Assembly (NCBI RefSeq): GCF_001708445.1
Contig: NZ_CP015637.1
Span: 4,589,001-4,653,000, forward strand
Direction: 5' to 3'
Origin: Pseudomonas fluorescens
GTDB lineage: Bacteria > Pseudomonadota > Gammaproteobacteria > Pseudomonadales > Pseudomonadaceae
Length of the DNA stretch: 64,000 bases
The first letter of the stretch is position 1; each line of letters begins with the position of its first letter. Below the pieces are notes generated by a model that was not told where the DNA came from, did not search any database, and worked only from the letters and a program-made list of their open reading frames with translations. This document shows, in pieces, positions 34,304 through 43,235 of the stretch. A program made the translations under genes and the position numbers.

Positions 34304-36484
34304 TTGACCGCCTCCGTGCTTTCCCGTCTGTTCGCTCTGCCCTGCTACCTGCTGATCGCCCTGCTCACGCTGCTGCCGCTCGCACCTGCCCAGGCCGTGA
34401 GCTTGCCCGGCTTGCTGAGCAGCACCAACAAGACCCAACCCCAGGCCGATGTGCCCCTGGGGCAGTCGTTGGACGAGGTGATCAAGACCCTGGAAAACGA
34501 CCAGCAGCGCACCCAACTGCTGAGCGACCTGAAGAAGCTGCGCGAAGCCACGCAAAAAGCCCAGCCGGCCGCCGAACAAGGCGTGCTCGGGTTGATCGGC
34601 AGCACGCTGTCGGACCTCGAGCAACAATTTTCCGGGGACGACAGCCCGATCAGCCGCTGGTCCAACGAGGTTGACCTGGCCAAGGATGAACTGAGCGCAC
34701 TGATACTGCCGGCCAATGAATGGCTCCCCATCATTTTCGGTTTCGCCGTGATCCTGGCGGTGTGGAGCCTGCTCGCCGCCGCGTTGATCTGGCTCAGCCA
34801 CCGCGTGCGCGAGCGCTTCGGCCTGCCCGAGGAATTGCCACAACACCCGCGCACCTGGGACATGCTGCGCTTCGCCCTGCGCAAGCTGGGGCCTTGGCTG
34901 ATCGCCCTGGTGATCACCGTGTACCTGAGCTATGCACTGCCGTCGTCCCTGGGCAAATCCCTGGCAATGGTGCTGGCCTACGCACTGGTGGTCGGTACGT
35001 GCTTCTCGGCGATCTGCGTGATCGCGTTCTCCCTGCTCGACGGCCCGCACCGCCACCGCGCGTTGTATATCCTGCGGCACCAGGCGTTCCGTCCACTGTG
35101 GTGGATCGGTAGCTTTGCCGCCTTTGGCGAAGCGTTGAGCGACCCCAGGCTGGTCACGGCGCTCGGCCAGCATTTGGCTCATACCGCAGCGACCGTGGCC
35201 AATGTGATGGCTGCGCTGTCCACCGGTGTGTTTATCCTGCGTTTTCGCCGGCCGATTGCGCACCTGATCCGCAACCAGCCGCTGTCCCGACGCCTGACCC
35301 GCCGCGCCCTCAGCGACACGATCGAAATCATCGGCACCTTCTGGTTCATCCCGGCCCTGCTGCTGGTGGGTATCTCGCTGTTCGCCACCTTCGTCTCGGC
35401 CGGCGACACCAGCACCGCCCTGCGCCAGTCGCTGCTGTGCACCGTGTTGCTGGTGCTGTGCATGGTGATCAACGGCCTGGTCCGACGCCACGCGCTCAAA
35501 CCGCAACGCGGGCACAAGCGCCATGCGCTGTACTCCGAGCGCCTGAAAAGCTTCGTCTACACCCTGGCCCACCTGGCGGTATGGCTGGCATTTATCGAGC
35601 TGGGGCTGCGAGTCTGGGGCTTGTCGCTGATCCGCTTTACCGAAGGCGATGGTCATGAAGTCGCCGTCAAGCTATTCGGCCTGGCGGGCACCCTGCTGTT
35701 CGCGTGGCTGATCTGGATTCTCAGCGACACCGCGATCCTCCACGCCCTCACCCGCTCGCGCAAAGGCCTGGCCAATGCCCGTGCGCAGACCATGATGCCG
35801 TTGATCCGCAACGTGCTGTTCGTGACCATCTTTATCATCGCGGCCATCGTTGCCCTGGCGAACATGGGCATGAACGTCACGCCACTGCTGGCCGGTGCCG
35901 GTGTAATCGGCCTGGCCATCGGTTTTGGTGCGCAGTCGCTGGTGGCGGACTTGATCACCGGCCTGTTCATCATCATCGAGGATTCCCTGGCCATCGATGA
36001 CTACGTCGACGTCGGTGGCCACCTCGGTACCGTCGAAGGCCTGACCATCCGCACCGTACGCCTGCGCGATATCGACGGCATCGTCCACACCATCCCATTC
36101 AGCGAAATCAAGAGCATCAAGAACTACTCGCGGGAGTTCGGCTACGCGATCTTCCGGGTCGCGATCCCCTACAACATGGACATCGACAGCGCGATCAAGC
36201 TGATACGCGACGTCGGCCATAAAATGCGCAACGACCCGCTGCAGCGTCGCAATATCTGGTCGCCCCTTGAGATTCAGGGCGTGGAGAGCTTCGAGTCGGG
36301 CAGCGCGATCCTGCGCGCACGCTTCAAGACCGCGCCGATCAAGCAGTGGGAAGTGTCGCGGGCGTTCAACCTGTCACTCAAGCGCCATCTGGACGAAGCC
36401 GGGCTCGACCTGGCCACGCCGCGCTTGAGTGTGCAGGTGGTGACAGGGGCTGCGGGTGGGCTGGAAAAAGACAAGAACGTATAA
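34304..36484 (+). CDS. Large MscS-family mechanosensitive channel
   Basis: 726 aa from a TTG; a GTG at 34316 is an alternative and would put the signal peptide (LSRLFALPCYLLIALLTLL...AQA) at the very start. A periplasmic coiled-coil region (about 45-125) is followed by about ten membrane segments and the MscS core LLAGAGVIGLAIGFGAQSLVADLITG near residue 530, with the beta domain and C-terminal alpha/beta domain after it. It opens under membrane tension to release solutes. Longer than MscS (286 aa) but typical for the extended YbiO/MscM-like branch. Confidence 0.88.
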   Translation: MTASVLSRLFALPCYLLIALLTLLPLAPAQAVSLPGLLSSTNKTQPQADVPLGQSLDEVIKTLENDQQRTQLLSDLKKLREATQKAQPAAEQGVLGLIGSTLSDLEQQFSGDDSPISRWSNEVDLAKDELSALILPANEWLPIIFGFAVILAVWSLLAAALIWLSHRVRERFGLPEELPQHPRTWDMLRFALRKLGPWLIALVITVYLSYALPSSLGKSLAMVLAYALVVGTCFSAICVIAFSLLDGPHRHRALYILRHQAFRPLWWIGSFAAFGEALSDPRLVTALGQHLAHTAATVANVMAALSTGVFILRFRRPIAHLIRNQPLSRRLTRRALSDTIEIIGTFWFIPALLLVGISLFATFVSAGDTSTALRQSLLCTVLLVLCMVINGLVRRHALKPQRGHKRHALYSERLKSFVYTLAHLAVWLAFIELGLRVWGLSLIRFTEGDGHEVAVKLFGLAGTLLFAWLIWILSDTAILHALTRSRKGLANARAQTMMPLIRNVLFVTIFIIAAIVALANMGMNVTPLLAGAGVIGLAIGFGAQSLVADLITGLFIIIEDSLAIDDYVDVGGHLGTVEGLTIRTVRLRDIDGIVHTIPFSEIKSIKNYSREFGYAIFRVAIPYNMDIDSAIKLIRDVGHKMRNDPLQRRNIWSPLEIQGVESFESGSAILRARFKTAPIKQWEVSRAFNLSLKRHLDEAGLDLATPRLSVQVVTGAAGGLEKDKNV

Positions 36485-36500
36485 GGGGTACAGGCCTGTT

Positions 36501-36580
36501 GTGGGAGCAGACCTCTGGTGGGAGCGGGTCTGTTGTGGCGAGCGGGCTTGTTGTGGCGAGCGGGCTTGCCCCGCGTTGGG
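36501..36580 (+). repeat. REP-head array and left half of an IS-split REPIN
   Basis: Units start at 36501, 36518, 36535 and 36553 (period 17-18), increasingly perfect to the right. The last runs into CCCCGCGTTGGG, where the IS256 element interrupts the type B palindrome whose remainder lies at 38017-38150. Confidence 0.85.
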
Positions 36581-36731
36581 GGTGTCAGAAATTTTGTGTT
36601 CGGGCATAACATGAGTAAGAGGTGCATGTATGCCAACCAAAAAGAAACCCGCGTGGGGGTGTCAGAAATTTTGTGTTCGGGCATAACATGAGTAAGAGGT
36701 GCATGTATGCCAACCAAAAAGAAACCCGCGT
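36578..36731 (+). repeat. Perfect 77-bp tandem duplication at the IS left end
   Basis: 36578-36654 and 36655-36731 are identical and contain the terminal repeat, ribosome site and first codons of the transposase. The first copy would give only an 18-aa peptide (ATG at 36630, TAA after RA). CCCGCGT occurs in the target just before copy 1 and at the end of each copy, giving microhomology for the duplication. Confidence 0.95.
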
Positions 36732-38016
36732 TGCGAGAGCTGCCGAAAATCCCGAAAGAGCTGCTCGAGCAATTCACCGATGGACCGATGACCGCTGAAG
36801 CTATCGAGGACGCGTCTGCGGCGTTCAAGAAGGCTTTGATCGAGCGAGCGCTGAGTGCAGAGCTAGGTCACCACTTGGGCTATCCGCCGGGCGCGCAGCG
36901 CCCAGAGGATGAAACCAACCAGCGCAATGGCAAAAGCGGCAAGACGGTTCTAACCGGCGACGGTCCGCTCCGACTGGATATTCCCCGCGACCGGGACGGC
37001 AGTTTTTCGCCCATTTTGATCCCCAAGCACGAACGCCGCTACACCGGTTTCGACGACAAGATCATCGCCATGTATGCCCGTGGAATGACGGTCAGAGAGA
37101 TCCGAGCGTTTCTTTCCGAGCAGTACGGTACTGACGTTTCTCCCGACTTCATCAGCTCTGTAACCGACGAGGTCATGGCAGAGATCGGTGCATGGCAACA
37201 GCGGCCTTTGGAGCCGATGTATCCGGTTATTTTCTTCGATGCTCTACGGGTCAAAATTCGCGAAGAGGGGCTGGTTCGCAACAAGGCGATTTACTTGGCC
37301 CTGGGCGTTTTGCCTGACGGAACACGCGATATTCTCGGCATCTGGGTAGAAAATACCGAGGGCGCCAAGTTCTGGATGAAAGTTTTCAACGACCTCAAGA
37401 CACGCGGCGTCGAAGACGTGTTGATTGCTGTGACCGATGGACTGAAAGGCATGCCAGAGGCTCTCAACGCCGTATTTCCAGACACGACACTGCAAACATG
37501 CATTGTTCATCTGATCCGCAACAGTCTTGATTACGCGGCCTGGGACAAGCGTCGCGAACTGGCCAAGGCGCTCAAACCGATCTATCAGGCGGTGACCGCC
37601 GAAGCGGCCGAGCAGGCGCTGGATGCGTTTGAAAGCGGGCCATGGGGCAAGCAGTATCCGACGGTAGTGGCTGCCTGGCGCCGCGCTTGGGATCGTGTGA
37701 TCCCATTTTTCGTGTTCCCGCCGGCGATTCGAAAAGTGATCTACACGACCAACGCCATTGAGAGCATCAACGCTCAGTTGCGCAAGATCATCAAGACCCG
37801 AGGTCACTTCCCGACCGACGATGCGGCGACAAAACTGATCTGGCTTGGACTGCGCAATATCACCGCAAACTGGGGCTCCGCGGCCCATGACTGGAAAAGT
37901 GCGATGAATCAATTTGCGATTCTGTACGGAGATCGATTTATCAGGCCAACCTGGTAAAGCATGGCCTGCCTGACGGCAGGCCGTTACCGGCCCGCACACA
38001 AAATATCTGACAGTCC
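36581..38016 (+). mobile_element. IS256-family insertion sequence
   Basis: Terminal repeats: left TGTCAGAAATTTTGTGTTCG (in both tandem copies) and, inverted, TGTCAGATATTTTGTGTGCG at the right end, with few mismatches. Flanks share CCCCGCGTTGGG (36569-36580 and 38017-38028), which includes the 8-9 bp target duplication expected of the family. Without the tandem duplication the element is about 1.36 kb. It interrupts a type B REPIN between the channel gene and mbtH. Exact ends are uncertain by a few G/C bases. Confidence 0.88.
36707..37957 (+). CDS. IS256-family (Mutator-type) transposase
   Basis: 416 aa, intact. DDE residues are in FFDALRVKI (Asp), VTDGLKGMPEAL (Asp) and YTTNAIESINAQLRK (Glu). 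The CIVHLIRNSLDYAAWDKRRELAKALKPIYQA motif is the C/D(2)H region of IS256 transposases. AGAGGTG precedes the ATG; the start is in the second copy of the duplicated left end, so the reading frame is not disturbed. The element is potentially active. Confidence 0.95.
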   Translation: MPTKKKPALRELPKIPKELLEQFTDGPMTAEAIEDASAAFKKALIERALSAELGHHLGYPPGAQRPEDETNQRNGKSGKTVLTGDGPLRLDIPRDRDGSFSPILIPKHERRYTGFDDKIIAMYARGMTVREIRAFLSEQYGTDVSPDFISSVTDEVMAEIGAWQQRPLEPMYPVIFFDALRVKIREEGLVRNKAIYLALGVLPDGTRDILGIWVENTEGAKFWMKVFNDLKTRGVEDVLIAVTDGLKGMPEALNAVFPDTTLQTCIVHLIRNSLDYAAWDKRRELAKALKPIYQAVTAEAAEQALDAFESGPWGKQYPTVVAAWRRAWDRVIPFFVFPPAIRKVIYTTNAIESINAQLRKIIKTRGHFPTDDAATKLIWLGLRNITANWGSAAHDWKSAMNQFAILYGDRFIRPTW

Positions 38017-38200
38017 CCCCGCGTTGGGCTGCGAAGCAGCCCCAATCAAGAAGCACTCGGTGTATCAGGTACAACTCAGCGGCTGGTCTTGGGGCCGCTG
38101 CGCAGCCCAACGCGGGGCAAGCCCGCTCGCCACAACAAGCCCGCTCGCCACACATCAAGCCAGCCTTCCACATCAAGCCCGCCTTCCACATCCAGCAGGC
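38017..38200. repeat. Right half of split REPIN plus inverted head array
   Basis: CCCCGCGTTGGGCTGCGAAGCAGCCCC (38017-38043), a spacer, and the inverse arm to about 38133 complete the palindrome interrupted by the IS. Further reversed heads (GCCCGCTCGCCAC and decayed relatives) follow to about 38200, ending before the mbtH stop. Confidence 0.85.
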
Positions 38201-38217
38201 TTGACCCAGGTTTTGTG

Positions 38218-38439
38218 TCAGCCCAGCGCGGCGCCGTCCATCTTCTGGCGCAGGCTCAGCGGGCGCATGTCGGTCCAGGTTTCCTCGATATAGGCCAGGC
38301 ACTCTTTCTTCAGGCCGCTCTTGCCCACGGTACGCCAGCCTTCCGGCACGGCCTTGTAGTCGGGCCAGATGGAGTACTGTTCTTCATGGTTGACCACTAC
38401 TTGGAACAGGATGTCGTCGCGGTCAAATACTGAGGTCAT
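38218..38439 (-). CDS. MbtH-like protein
   Basis: 73 aa from the ATG at MTSVFDRDD. The [19 protein letters not shown] motif and the C-terminal TDMRPLSLR are MbtH hallmarks. MbtH proteins bind adenylation domains of non-ribosomal peptide synthetases and support their folding and activity. It lies just downstream of pvdH on the same strand (about 80 bases), so it is probably co-transcribed and serves PvdL and the other pyoverdine synthetases. Confidence 0.95.
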   Translation of the reverse strand: MTSVFDRDDILFQVVVNHEEQYSIWPDYKAVPEGWRTVGKSGLKKECLAYIEETWTDMRPLSLRQKMDGAALG

Positions 38440-38521
38440 TGCGGTTCTCCGTCGCTCAAAGGCTGGCTGCGCACCACGCGCAGCGCTGATATCTGTAGAA
38501 ACGTACCAAGACGTTGAAAAA

Positions 38522-39934
38522 TTAGAGGCTGGCGACCGCCGCCGCCAATGCACGCCCGAAGATCTCGGCAACGCGGTCGATTTCCACGGCCGTGATCACC
38601 AGCGGCGGCAGGAAGCGCACCACGCCGCCATGTCGGCCACCCAGCTCCAGGATCAGGCCGCGCTTGAGGCATTCACGCTGTACCAGCGGTGCCAGTTGGC
38701 GATGCACCGGTGGGTGGCCCTGGATATCGAGGGGGCCGTGCGGGTCCACCAGCTCTACGCCGAGCATCAACCCACGGCCACGGATATCGCCCAACTGCGG
38801 GAAGTCGCGCTGCAGGAGGCGCAGGTGCTCGCCGAGGCGCTCGCCCATCGCCGCCGCATGGCCGGCGAGGTCATGGTCCTTGAGGTAGCGCATCACCGCC
38901 GACCCCGCCGCCATGGCCATCTGGTTGCCGCGGAAGGTTCCGGCATGGGCGCCGGGCAGCCAGGTGTCGAGCCAGTCGCGGTACACCACCACCGCCAACG
39001 GCAGGCTGCCGCCGATGGCCTTGGACATCACCACCACGTCCGGGATGATCCCGGCGTGTTCAAAGGCGAACATTTTGCCGGTGCGGCCGAAACCGCTCTG
39101 GATCTCATCGACAATCAACGCCACGCCGGCCTGCTCGGTGATACGGCGCAAACCGCGCAGCCAATCGAGATCGGCCGGGATCACGCCGCCCTCGCCCTGC
39201 ACCACTTCGACGATCACCGCCGCCGGCAACAACACCCCGGCTTCCGGGTCGGTGAGCAGGTTTTCCAGGTAATGCAAGTTGACCCGAACCCCTTGCGCGC
39301 CGCCCAGGCCGAACGGGCAGCGGTAGTCGTAGGGGAACGGCAGGAACTGCACGCCATTACCGAGCAACGCCCCCAGGGGTTTCTTCGGACCCAGGCTGCC
39401 CATCAGGCTCAAGGCACCCTGGCTCATGCCGTGGTACCCACCCTGGAACGACAACACCGTGCTCCGGCCGGTGGCGGTGCGCACCAGTTTCAACGCGGCT
39501 TCCACCGCATCGGTGCCGGTGGGGCCGCAGAACTGGATCTTCGCTTCACGGGCCAATGCTGGCGGCAACAGACCGAACAGGTCCTGCACGAACTGGTCCT
39601 TGACCGGCGTCGTCAGGTCGAGGGTGTGCAACGGCAATTCATCGCTCAGCACTTGCTGGATGGCGGCGATCACCACCGGGTGGTTATGCCCCAACGCCAA
39701 GGTGCCGGCGCCCGCCAGGCAGTCGATGAAGCTGCGCCCTTCCACATCCTCCACGTAGATCCCCTTGGCGCGCTTGAGCGCCAGGGGGATACGCCGTGGG
39801 TAACTGCGGGCATTGGACTCCTGCTGGCGCTGACGGGCCAGCAGCGGCGTTTCTTCGAACTGGTAGAGCGTTTCTGCGGGTGCCGGGCTGACAAGCGCCT
39901 GGGCGTCTTCGATACGGCTGGTAGCGACTGACAT
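38522..39934 (-). CDS. pvdH: L-2,4-diaminobutyrate:2-oxoglutarate aminotransferase
   Basis: 470 aa from the ATG at [10 protein letters not shown], with GAGGGATCGAGAG upstream. A class III PLP aminotransferase that makes 2,4-diaminobutyrate from aspartate semialdehyde for the pyoverdine chromophore. Motifs: [16 protein letters not shown], the [18 protein letters not shown]sp that binds PLP, and the Schiff-base Lys in [14 protein letters not shown]. Length matches PvdH. A PvdS-type box lies about 95 bases upstream. Confidence 0.95.
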   Translation of the reverse strand: MSVATSRIEDAQALVSPAPAETLYQFEETPLLARQRQQESNARSYPRRIPLALKRAKGIYVEDVEGRSFIDCLAGAGTLALGHNHPVVIAAIQQVLSDELPLHTLDLTTPVKDQFVQDLFGLLPPALAREAKIQFCGPTGTDAVEAALKLVRTATGRSTVLSFQGGYHGMSQGALSLMGSLGPKKPLGALLGNGVQFLPFPYDYRCPFGLGGAQGVRVNLHYLENLLTDPEAGVLLPAAVIVEVVQGEGGVIPADLDWLRGLRRITEQAGVALIVDEIQSGFGRTGKMFAFEHAGIIPDVVVMSKAIGGSLPLAVVVYRDWLDTWLPGAHAGTFRGNQMAMAAGSAVMRYLKDHDLAGHAAAMGERLGEHLRLLQRDFPQLGDIRGRGLMLGVELVDPHGPLDIQGHPPVHRQLAPLVQRECLKRGLILELGGRHGGVVRFLPPLVITAVEIDRVAEIFGRALAAAVASL

Positions 39935-40028
39935 CTCTCGATCCCTCAATACGCTGATGATGGTGACCAAACTGCCGATCCGTTGGCGTCTGGCCCAAGG
40001 GCATGCGCACGGATTTCCTGTTCTGGAA

Positions 40029-40052
40029 ACGCACCAGCGAGAGGAGGATTTA
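40029..40052 (-). promoter_or_regulatory. PvdS (iron-starvation sigma) promoter of pvdH
   Basis: On the minus strand TAAAT-N16-CGT, an exact match to the known PvdS box (TAAAT, 16-17 spacer, CGT), about 95 bases before the pvdH ATG. Confidence 0.85.
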
Positions 40053-40088
40053 GGAGAAGTGATTGTTGACTGAGGCATGAGGATCAAA

Positions 40089-40134
40089 ATGTGGGCGGGG
40101 CAAGTCGAATCGTCGCCCCGCCCCTCCCACCTTT
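40089..40134. repeat. Short REP variant
   Basis: GTGGGCGGGGCAAGTCGAATCGTC...CCCCTCCCACC, the inverse form of the variant at 33930-33972. It separates pvdH and its promoter from the amidase gene. Confidence 0.65.
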
Positions 40135-40149
40135 GAACGGTGCGGGGCT

Positions 40150-40917
40150 TCAAAGCCCAAGGTACTTTTCATTCAAGGCATACAGAATCGCGCAGGTTTC
40201 GACATCCAGGAACCCGCAGTAATCCCGCGGCCGAAAGTGCATCTGAAATGCGCGGGTCCTCAGTTCAAACCCATGGCGGTTCTGCGCCGGCTTATAGCCG
40301 TAGCGCTGGAATGCCCGCTCCACCTCCACTTCAGGCGGTAAGCCGAGACAGAACCGGCGCTGGTACATGGCTCGCGTCGACTCGTCAAACCACGCCCCGA
40401 TTCCCGCCTCGAACAAGCGGCGCCACGGCAGCCGGGGCCCCGGATCGCTCTTGCGCCCATAGGCCACATCCGAATGCCCGAGCACGTCGGTCGGCCCGAT
40501 CTGTGGGTAACGCTCGAGAATGTCACGCAGCAACTCGATCAACACCTCGACCTGCTCCTCGGCGTAATAGGGAAAGGTAAACCCACTGGCGTCATCCCGC
40601 GCCTGATTGACGATTTCGATGCCAATCGAGCGACTGTTGAGGTTATCCCGGCCCCCCCATTGGCTCACCCCGGCATGCCAGGCACGCTTGTCCTCGTCCA
40701 CTAGGCGAAACACGCGCAATTCGTCATAGCCGGCCGTGCGGTAGCCGGGCTCATCGGGGTCGGGCAGCAAGTAATGCGCACTGACCCCGTTCCGGGTCAG
40801 GGTGTGCAAGGAGGAGGCGAAGGGTGCCGCGGTGTAATGCAGGATCACTTGGCGCACAGGTTCGCCATTGCGTTCGTTGAAGTCCCTGGAGGGAAAACTG
40901 GTATCGATCACCAACAT
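40150..40917 (-). CDS. N-acetylmuramoyl-L-alanine amidase (AmpD/AmiD-type)
   Basis: 255 aa from the ATG at MLVIDTSFPS. Amidase_2 domain (about residues 20-165): zinc ligands in VILHYTA, VLGHSDVAYGRKSDPGP (His and Asp), plus HAGVSQW. A C-terminal extension of about 80 residues includes a peptidoglycan-binding-like segment (EVERAFQRYGYKP). It cleaves the MurNAc-L-Ala bond. No clear signal peptide is visible, as in some AmpDh forms. Unrelated in function to its pyoverdine neighbours. Confidence 0.9.
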   Translation of the reverse strand: MLVIDTSFPSRDFNERNGEPVRQVILHYTAAPFASSLHTLTRNGVSAHYLLPDPDEPGYRTAGYDELRVFRLVDEDKRAWHAGVSQWGGRDNLNSRSIGIEIVNQARDDASGFTFPYYAEEQVEVLIELLRDILERYPQIGPTDVLGHSDVAYGRKSDPGPRLPWRRLFEAGIGAWFDESTRAMYQRRFCLGLPPEVEVERAFQRYGYKPAQNRHGFELRTRAFQMHFRPRDYCGFLDVETCAILYALNEKYLGL

Positions 40918-40967
40918 AAGAGCTGTCCTTTTCAACACAGGCCGAGTCATTCAGCCCGTTCAAGCGC

Positions 40968-41015
40968 AAAAAAATTACCGCCATCCTGAAGGGTTGAACC
41001 TCAGGAGGGCGGTAA
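40968..41015 (-). terminator. Rho-independent terminator of the dsbRS operon
   Basis: On the minus strand TTACCGCC/GGCGGTAA with inner TCCTGA/TCAGGA, followed by seven Ts. It lies about 30 bases after the sensor kinase stop. Confidence 0.9.
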
Positions 41016-41043
41016 CTATGTGTGACACTTGAAAAAAGGGTGA

Positions 41044-42363
41044 TCAGCGCCGCAGGGGCATGCCCAAGTCAACTCGCAGGCCATCCGGCTGGCTGTCGAA
41101 TGTCAACGAGCACGAACAGCGCTGCACGATCGCTTGCACGATCGCCAGGCCCAAGCCGCACCCTTCGCTGTTGCCATTGCGCCAGAAACGCTGGGTCAGG
41201 TATTGCAGGTCTTCGGCGGATATCTGCGTGCCATGGTCACGCACACGAAACACCACCTGGTCGGCGGTGGTGGATACATTGAGTTCCACCCGGGTAGCCG
41301 CCGGGGTGTGGCGCAGGGCGTTGTCCAACAGGTTGCGCAGGGCCGCAACCGCCAGGCCCACCGGCATTTCCACCGGGGCACTTGAGAGGTTGTCCGGCAG
41401 GATCAGGTCGATCCGCGAATTGTCACCGGCATTCGCGTCCTGGATCGCCAGCCGTGCAACCTCCTCGGCACTGGATTGCATGCCATCGTCAAACGACAGG
41501 CTGCCCTCCACCCGCGCCAGCAGCAGCAATTGTTCGAGGGTGCGGTGCAGACGGTCGGCGCCCTCCTCGGCGTGGGCCAGGGACTGGTCGCGGGCGGCGC
41601 CCTCGGTCATGCGGGCCACTTGCAGGTGGGTCTTGATCGCCGTCAGCGGGCTGCGCAACTCGTGGGCGGCGTCGCCGGTGAGGCGGCGTTCGCGCTCGAT
41701 GGTCTTGGCGATGCGTTGCAACAGTTGGTTTTGCGTGTCGAGCAGCGGCTTGAGCTCGCTGGGCAGCGGGTGGATCTGCAACGGCTCAAGGGAGTCGGCA
41801 CTGCGGCGCATCAACGCATCACGCATGCGGTTGAGCGGCAGCAGGCTCTGGCCGATGCCCAGCCACAGCAGGCACAAGCAGCCCAACAGGGCCACGCCCA
41901 CCGGCACCGAGGCCGCCAGCAGGATCGACAGGTTCAAGGCTTCCCGCTCCACCTGGCGGTCGGCGGTGGTGATGAACAGGTCGCCACGGGCCAGGGTGAA
42001 GCTGCGCCACGCCGCGCCGTCGATGATCTGGTCACGGAAGCCACTGCGGTGGGATTCCAGGCCCTGGTCAGGGGTAGTGTGGCTGCGCGCCAGCACCTCA
42101 CCGCGCAAGGAGCTGACCTGGCATGCCATGCCCCCCGGCACGTTGAGTTGTTCGGCACTGAAATGCTTGCCCTCGGCGGTGCTCGCCAGGCCGGGCATTT
42201 GCTCCATCAAACCGGCGACCATACGCGCGGACGCCACCAGGCGCTGGTCGAGGGAAAACATCATTTGGTTGCGCAGATCGTTGAGCATCCAGGCAGCCGC
42301 TAGGGCCCAGATCAGCACAAAGGCGGCGCCGAGCTTGAACGTCAGCCGCAGTCGCAGGCTCAT
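41044..42363 (-). CDS. dsbS: Sensor histidine kinase, DsbS-like
   Basis: 439 aa from the ATG that overlaps the regulator's stop; a GTG one codon earlier is also possible. Two membrane segments (about 9-28 and 146-169) enclose a periplasmic domain with a single Cys (MACQV, residue 81, or 82 from the GTG). HAMP-like linker, phospho-acceptor His in DAAHELRSPLTA (residue 234), and ATPase N, G1 and G2 boxes (NLLDNALRH, GCGLGLAI). P. aeruginosa DsbS (PA2480) senses copper through Cys82; the same gene order with dsbDEG supports this assignment. Confidence 0.88.
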   Translation of the reverse strand: MSLRLRLTFKLGAAFVLIWALAAAWMLNDLRNQMMFSLDQRLVASARMVAGLMEQMPGLASTAEGKHFSAEQLNVPGGMACQVSSLRGEVLARSHTTPDQGLESHRSGFRDQIIDGAAWRSFTLARGDLFITTADRQVEREALNLSILLAASVPVGVALLGCLCLLWLGIGQSLLPLNRMRDALMRRSADSLEPLQIHPLPSELKPLLDTQNQLLQRIAKTIERERRLTGDAAHELRSPLTAIKTHLQVARMTEGAARDQSLAHAEEGADRLHRTLEQLLLLARVEGSLSFDDGMQSSAEEVARLAIQDANAGDNSRIDLILPDNLSSAPVEMPVGLAVAALRNLLDNALRHTPAATRVELNVSTTADQVVFRVRDHGTQISAEDLQYLTQRFWRNGNSEGCGLGLAIVQAIVQRCSCSLTFDSQPDGLRVDLGMPLRR

Positions 42364-43058
42364 CACGAAGCCTTCTCTCCAGCCTCGGCCGGGCCGCCAT
42401 CCGCCGGCCCCAGGCGATAGCCCAGGCCGCGCACGGTCTCAACGATGCCATTGCCCAATTTGCGCCGCAGGTGGTGGATGTGCACGTTGAGCGCGTTGCT
42501 CTCCAGCTCGTCGTTGAAACCGTAGACGCTGTCCTTGAGCTGCTCGCTGGAGAGCACTCGGCCTTTGTTGTGCAGCAGGGCTTGCAGCAACGCTTGTTCG
42601 CGGCGCGACAAGTCCACAGGCTGCCCGCCCAGGAAGGTCTCGCGGCTGCTGGGGTTATAGGTCAGTTGGCCATGCTCGATCAGGTTGACGCTACGCCCGG
42701 CCACCCGCCGCAGCAGGGTTTGCAGGCGCGCAGCGAGTTCGCGCAGGTCGAAGGGCTTGAGCAGGTAGTCGTCGGCACCGGCCTGCAGGCCGTCGACGCG
42801 GTTGGTTACCGAGTCGCGCGCGGTGAGGATCAGCACCGGGATCTCCAGGCCCTGGCTGCGCTGTTGCTGCAACAGCTTGAGGCCGTCTTCGTCGGGCAGG
42901 CCGAGGTCGAGCACCATGATGTCGAAGGTAGCCGCCTTGAGCATCGCCCGCGCCGCTGCCGCCGAGGCCACGCGCTCGACCGTAAAGCCCTGGGCGCCGA
43001 GGCCGGCCACGATGCCGCTGGCGATCAGTTCGTCGTCTTCACAGACCAGTACGTGCAT
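42363..43058 (-). CDS. dsbR: OmpR-family response regulator, DsbR-like
   Basis: 231 aa. Receiver domain (1-115) with phospho-acceptor Asp51 in IMVLDLGLPDEDG, acidic EDD near the start and Lys in YLLKPFDL. A winged-helix DNA-binding domain (about 130-222) ends with LESNALNVHIHHLRRKLG...VRGLGYRL. First gene of the operon with dsbS. Predicted to activate the divergent dsbDEG genes by binding direct repeats in the shared promoter. Confidence 0.92.
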   Translation of the reverse strand: MHVLVCEDDELIASGIVAGLGAQGFTVERVASAAAARAMLKAATFDIMVLDLGLPDEDGLKLLQQQRSQGLEIPVLILTARDSVTNRVDGLQAGADDYLLKPFDLRELAARLQTLLRRVAGRSVNLIEHGQLTYNPSSRETFLGGQPVDLSRREQALLQALLHNKGRVLSSEQLKDSVYGFNDELESNALNVHIHHLRRKLGNGIVETVRGLGYRLGPADGGPAEAGEKAS

Positions 43059-43235
43059 GCTGAACCCTTCATGAAAGATGGGGGTGATTAAAAGTGCTGC
43101 GGATTAAGCAGCGATTATGCCGCGAAAAGAAGCCCCCTCAGACATTCCCTACACTTTAGAATAGCGCCCGGTTAATCATCGGTTAATCAACACCACACAT
43201 TGTGTGCCTCACTTGCATCGAACTAAGGCTTGACC
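43059..43235. promoter_or_regulatory. Divergent dsbRS/dsbDEG promoter with 11-bp direct repeats
   Basis: GGTTAATC occurs at 43170-43177 and again at 43181-43188, an 11-base period typical of OmpR-family dimers binding head to tail. A related GATTAA lies near 43102. It is placed about 50-65 bases before dsbD. Confidence 0.6.

Noticed and set aside
38522-39931. Plus-strand 520-codon frame opposite pvdH
   Set aside because: Shadow of pvdH; no motifs, while pvdH has all aminotransferase motifs and the right length.
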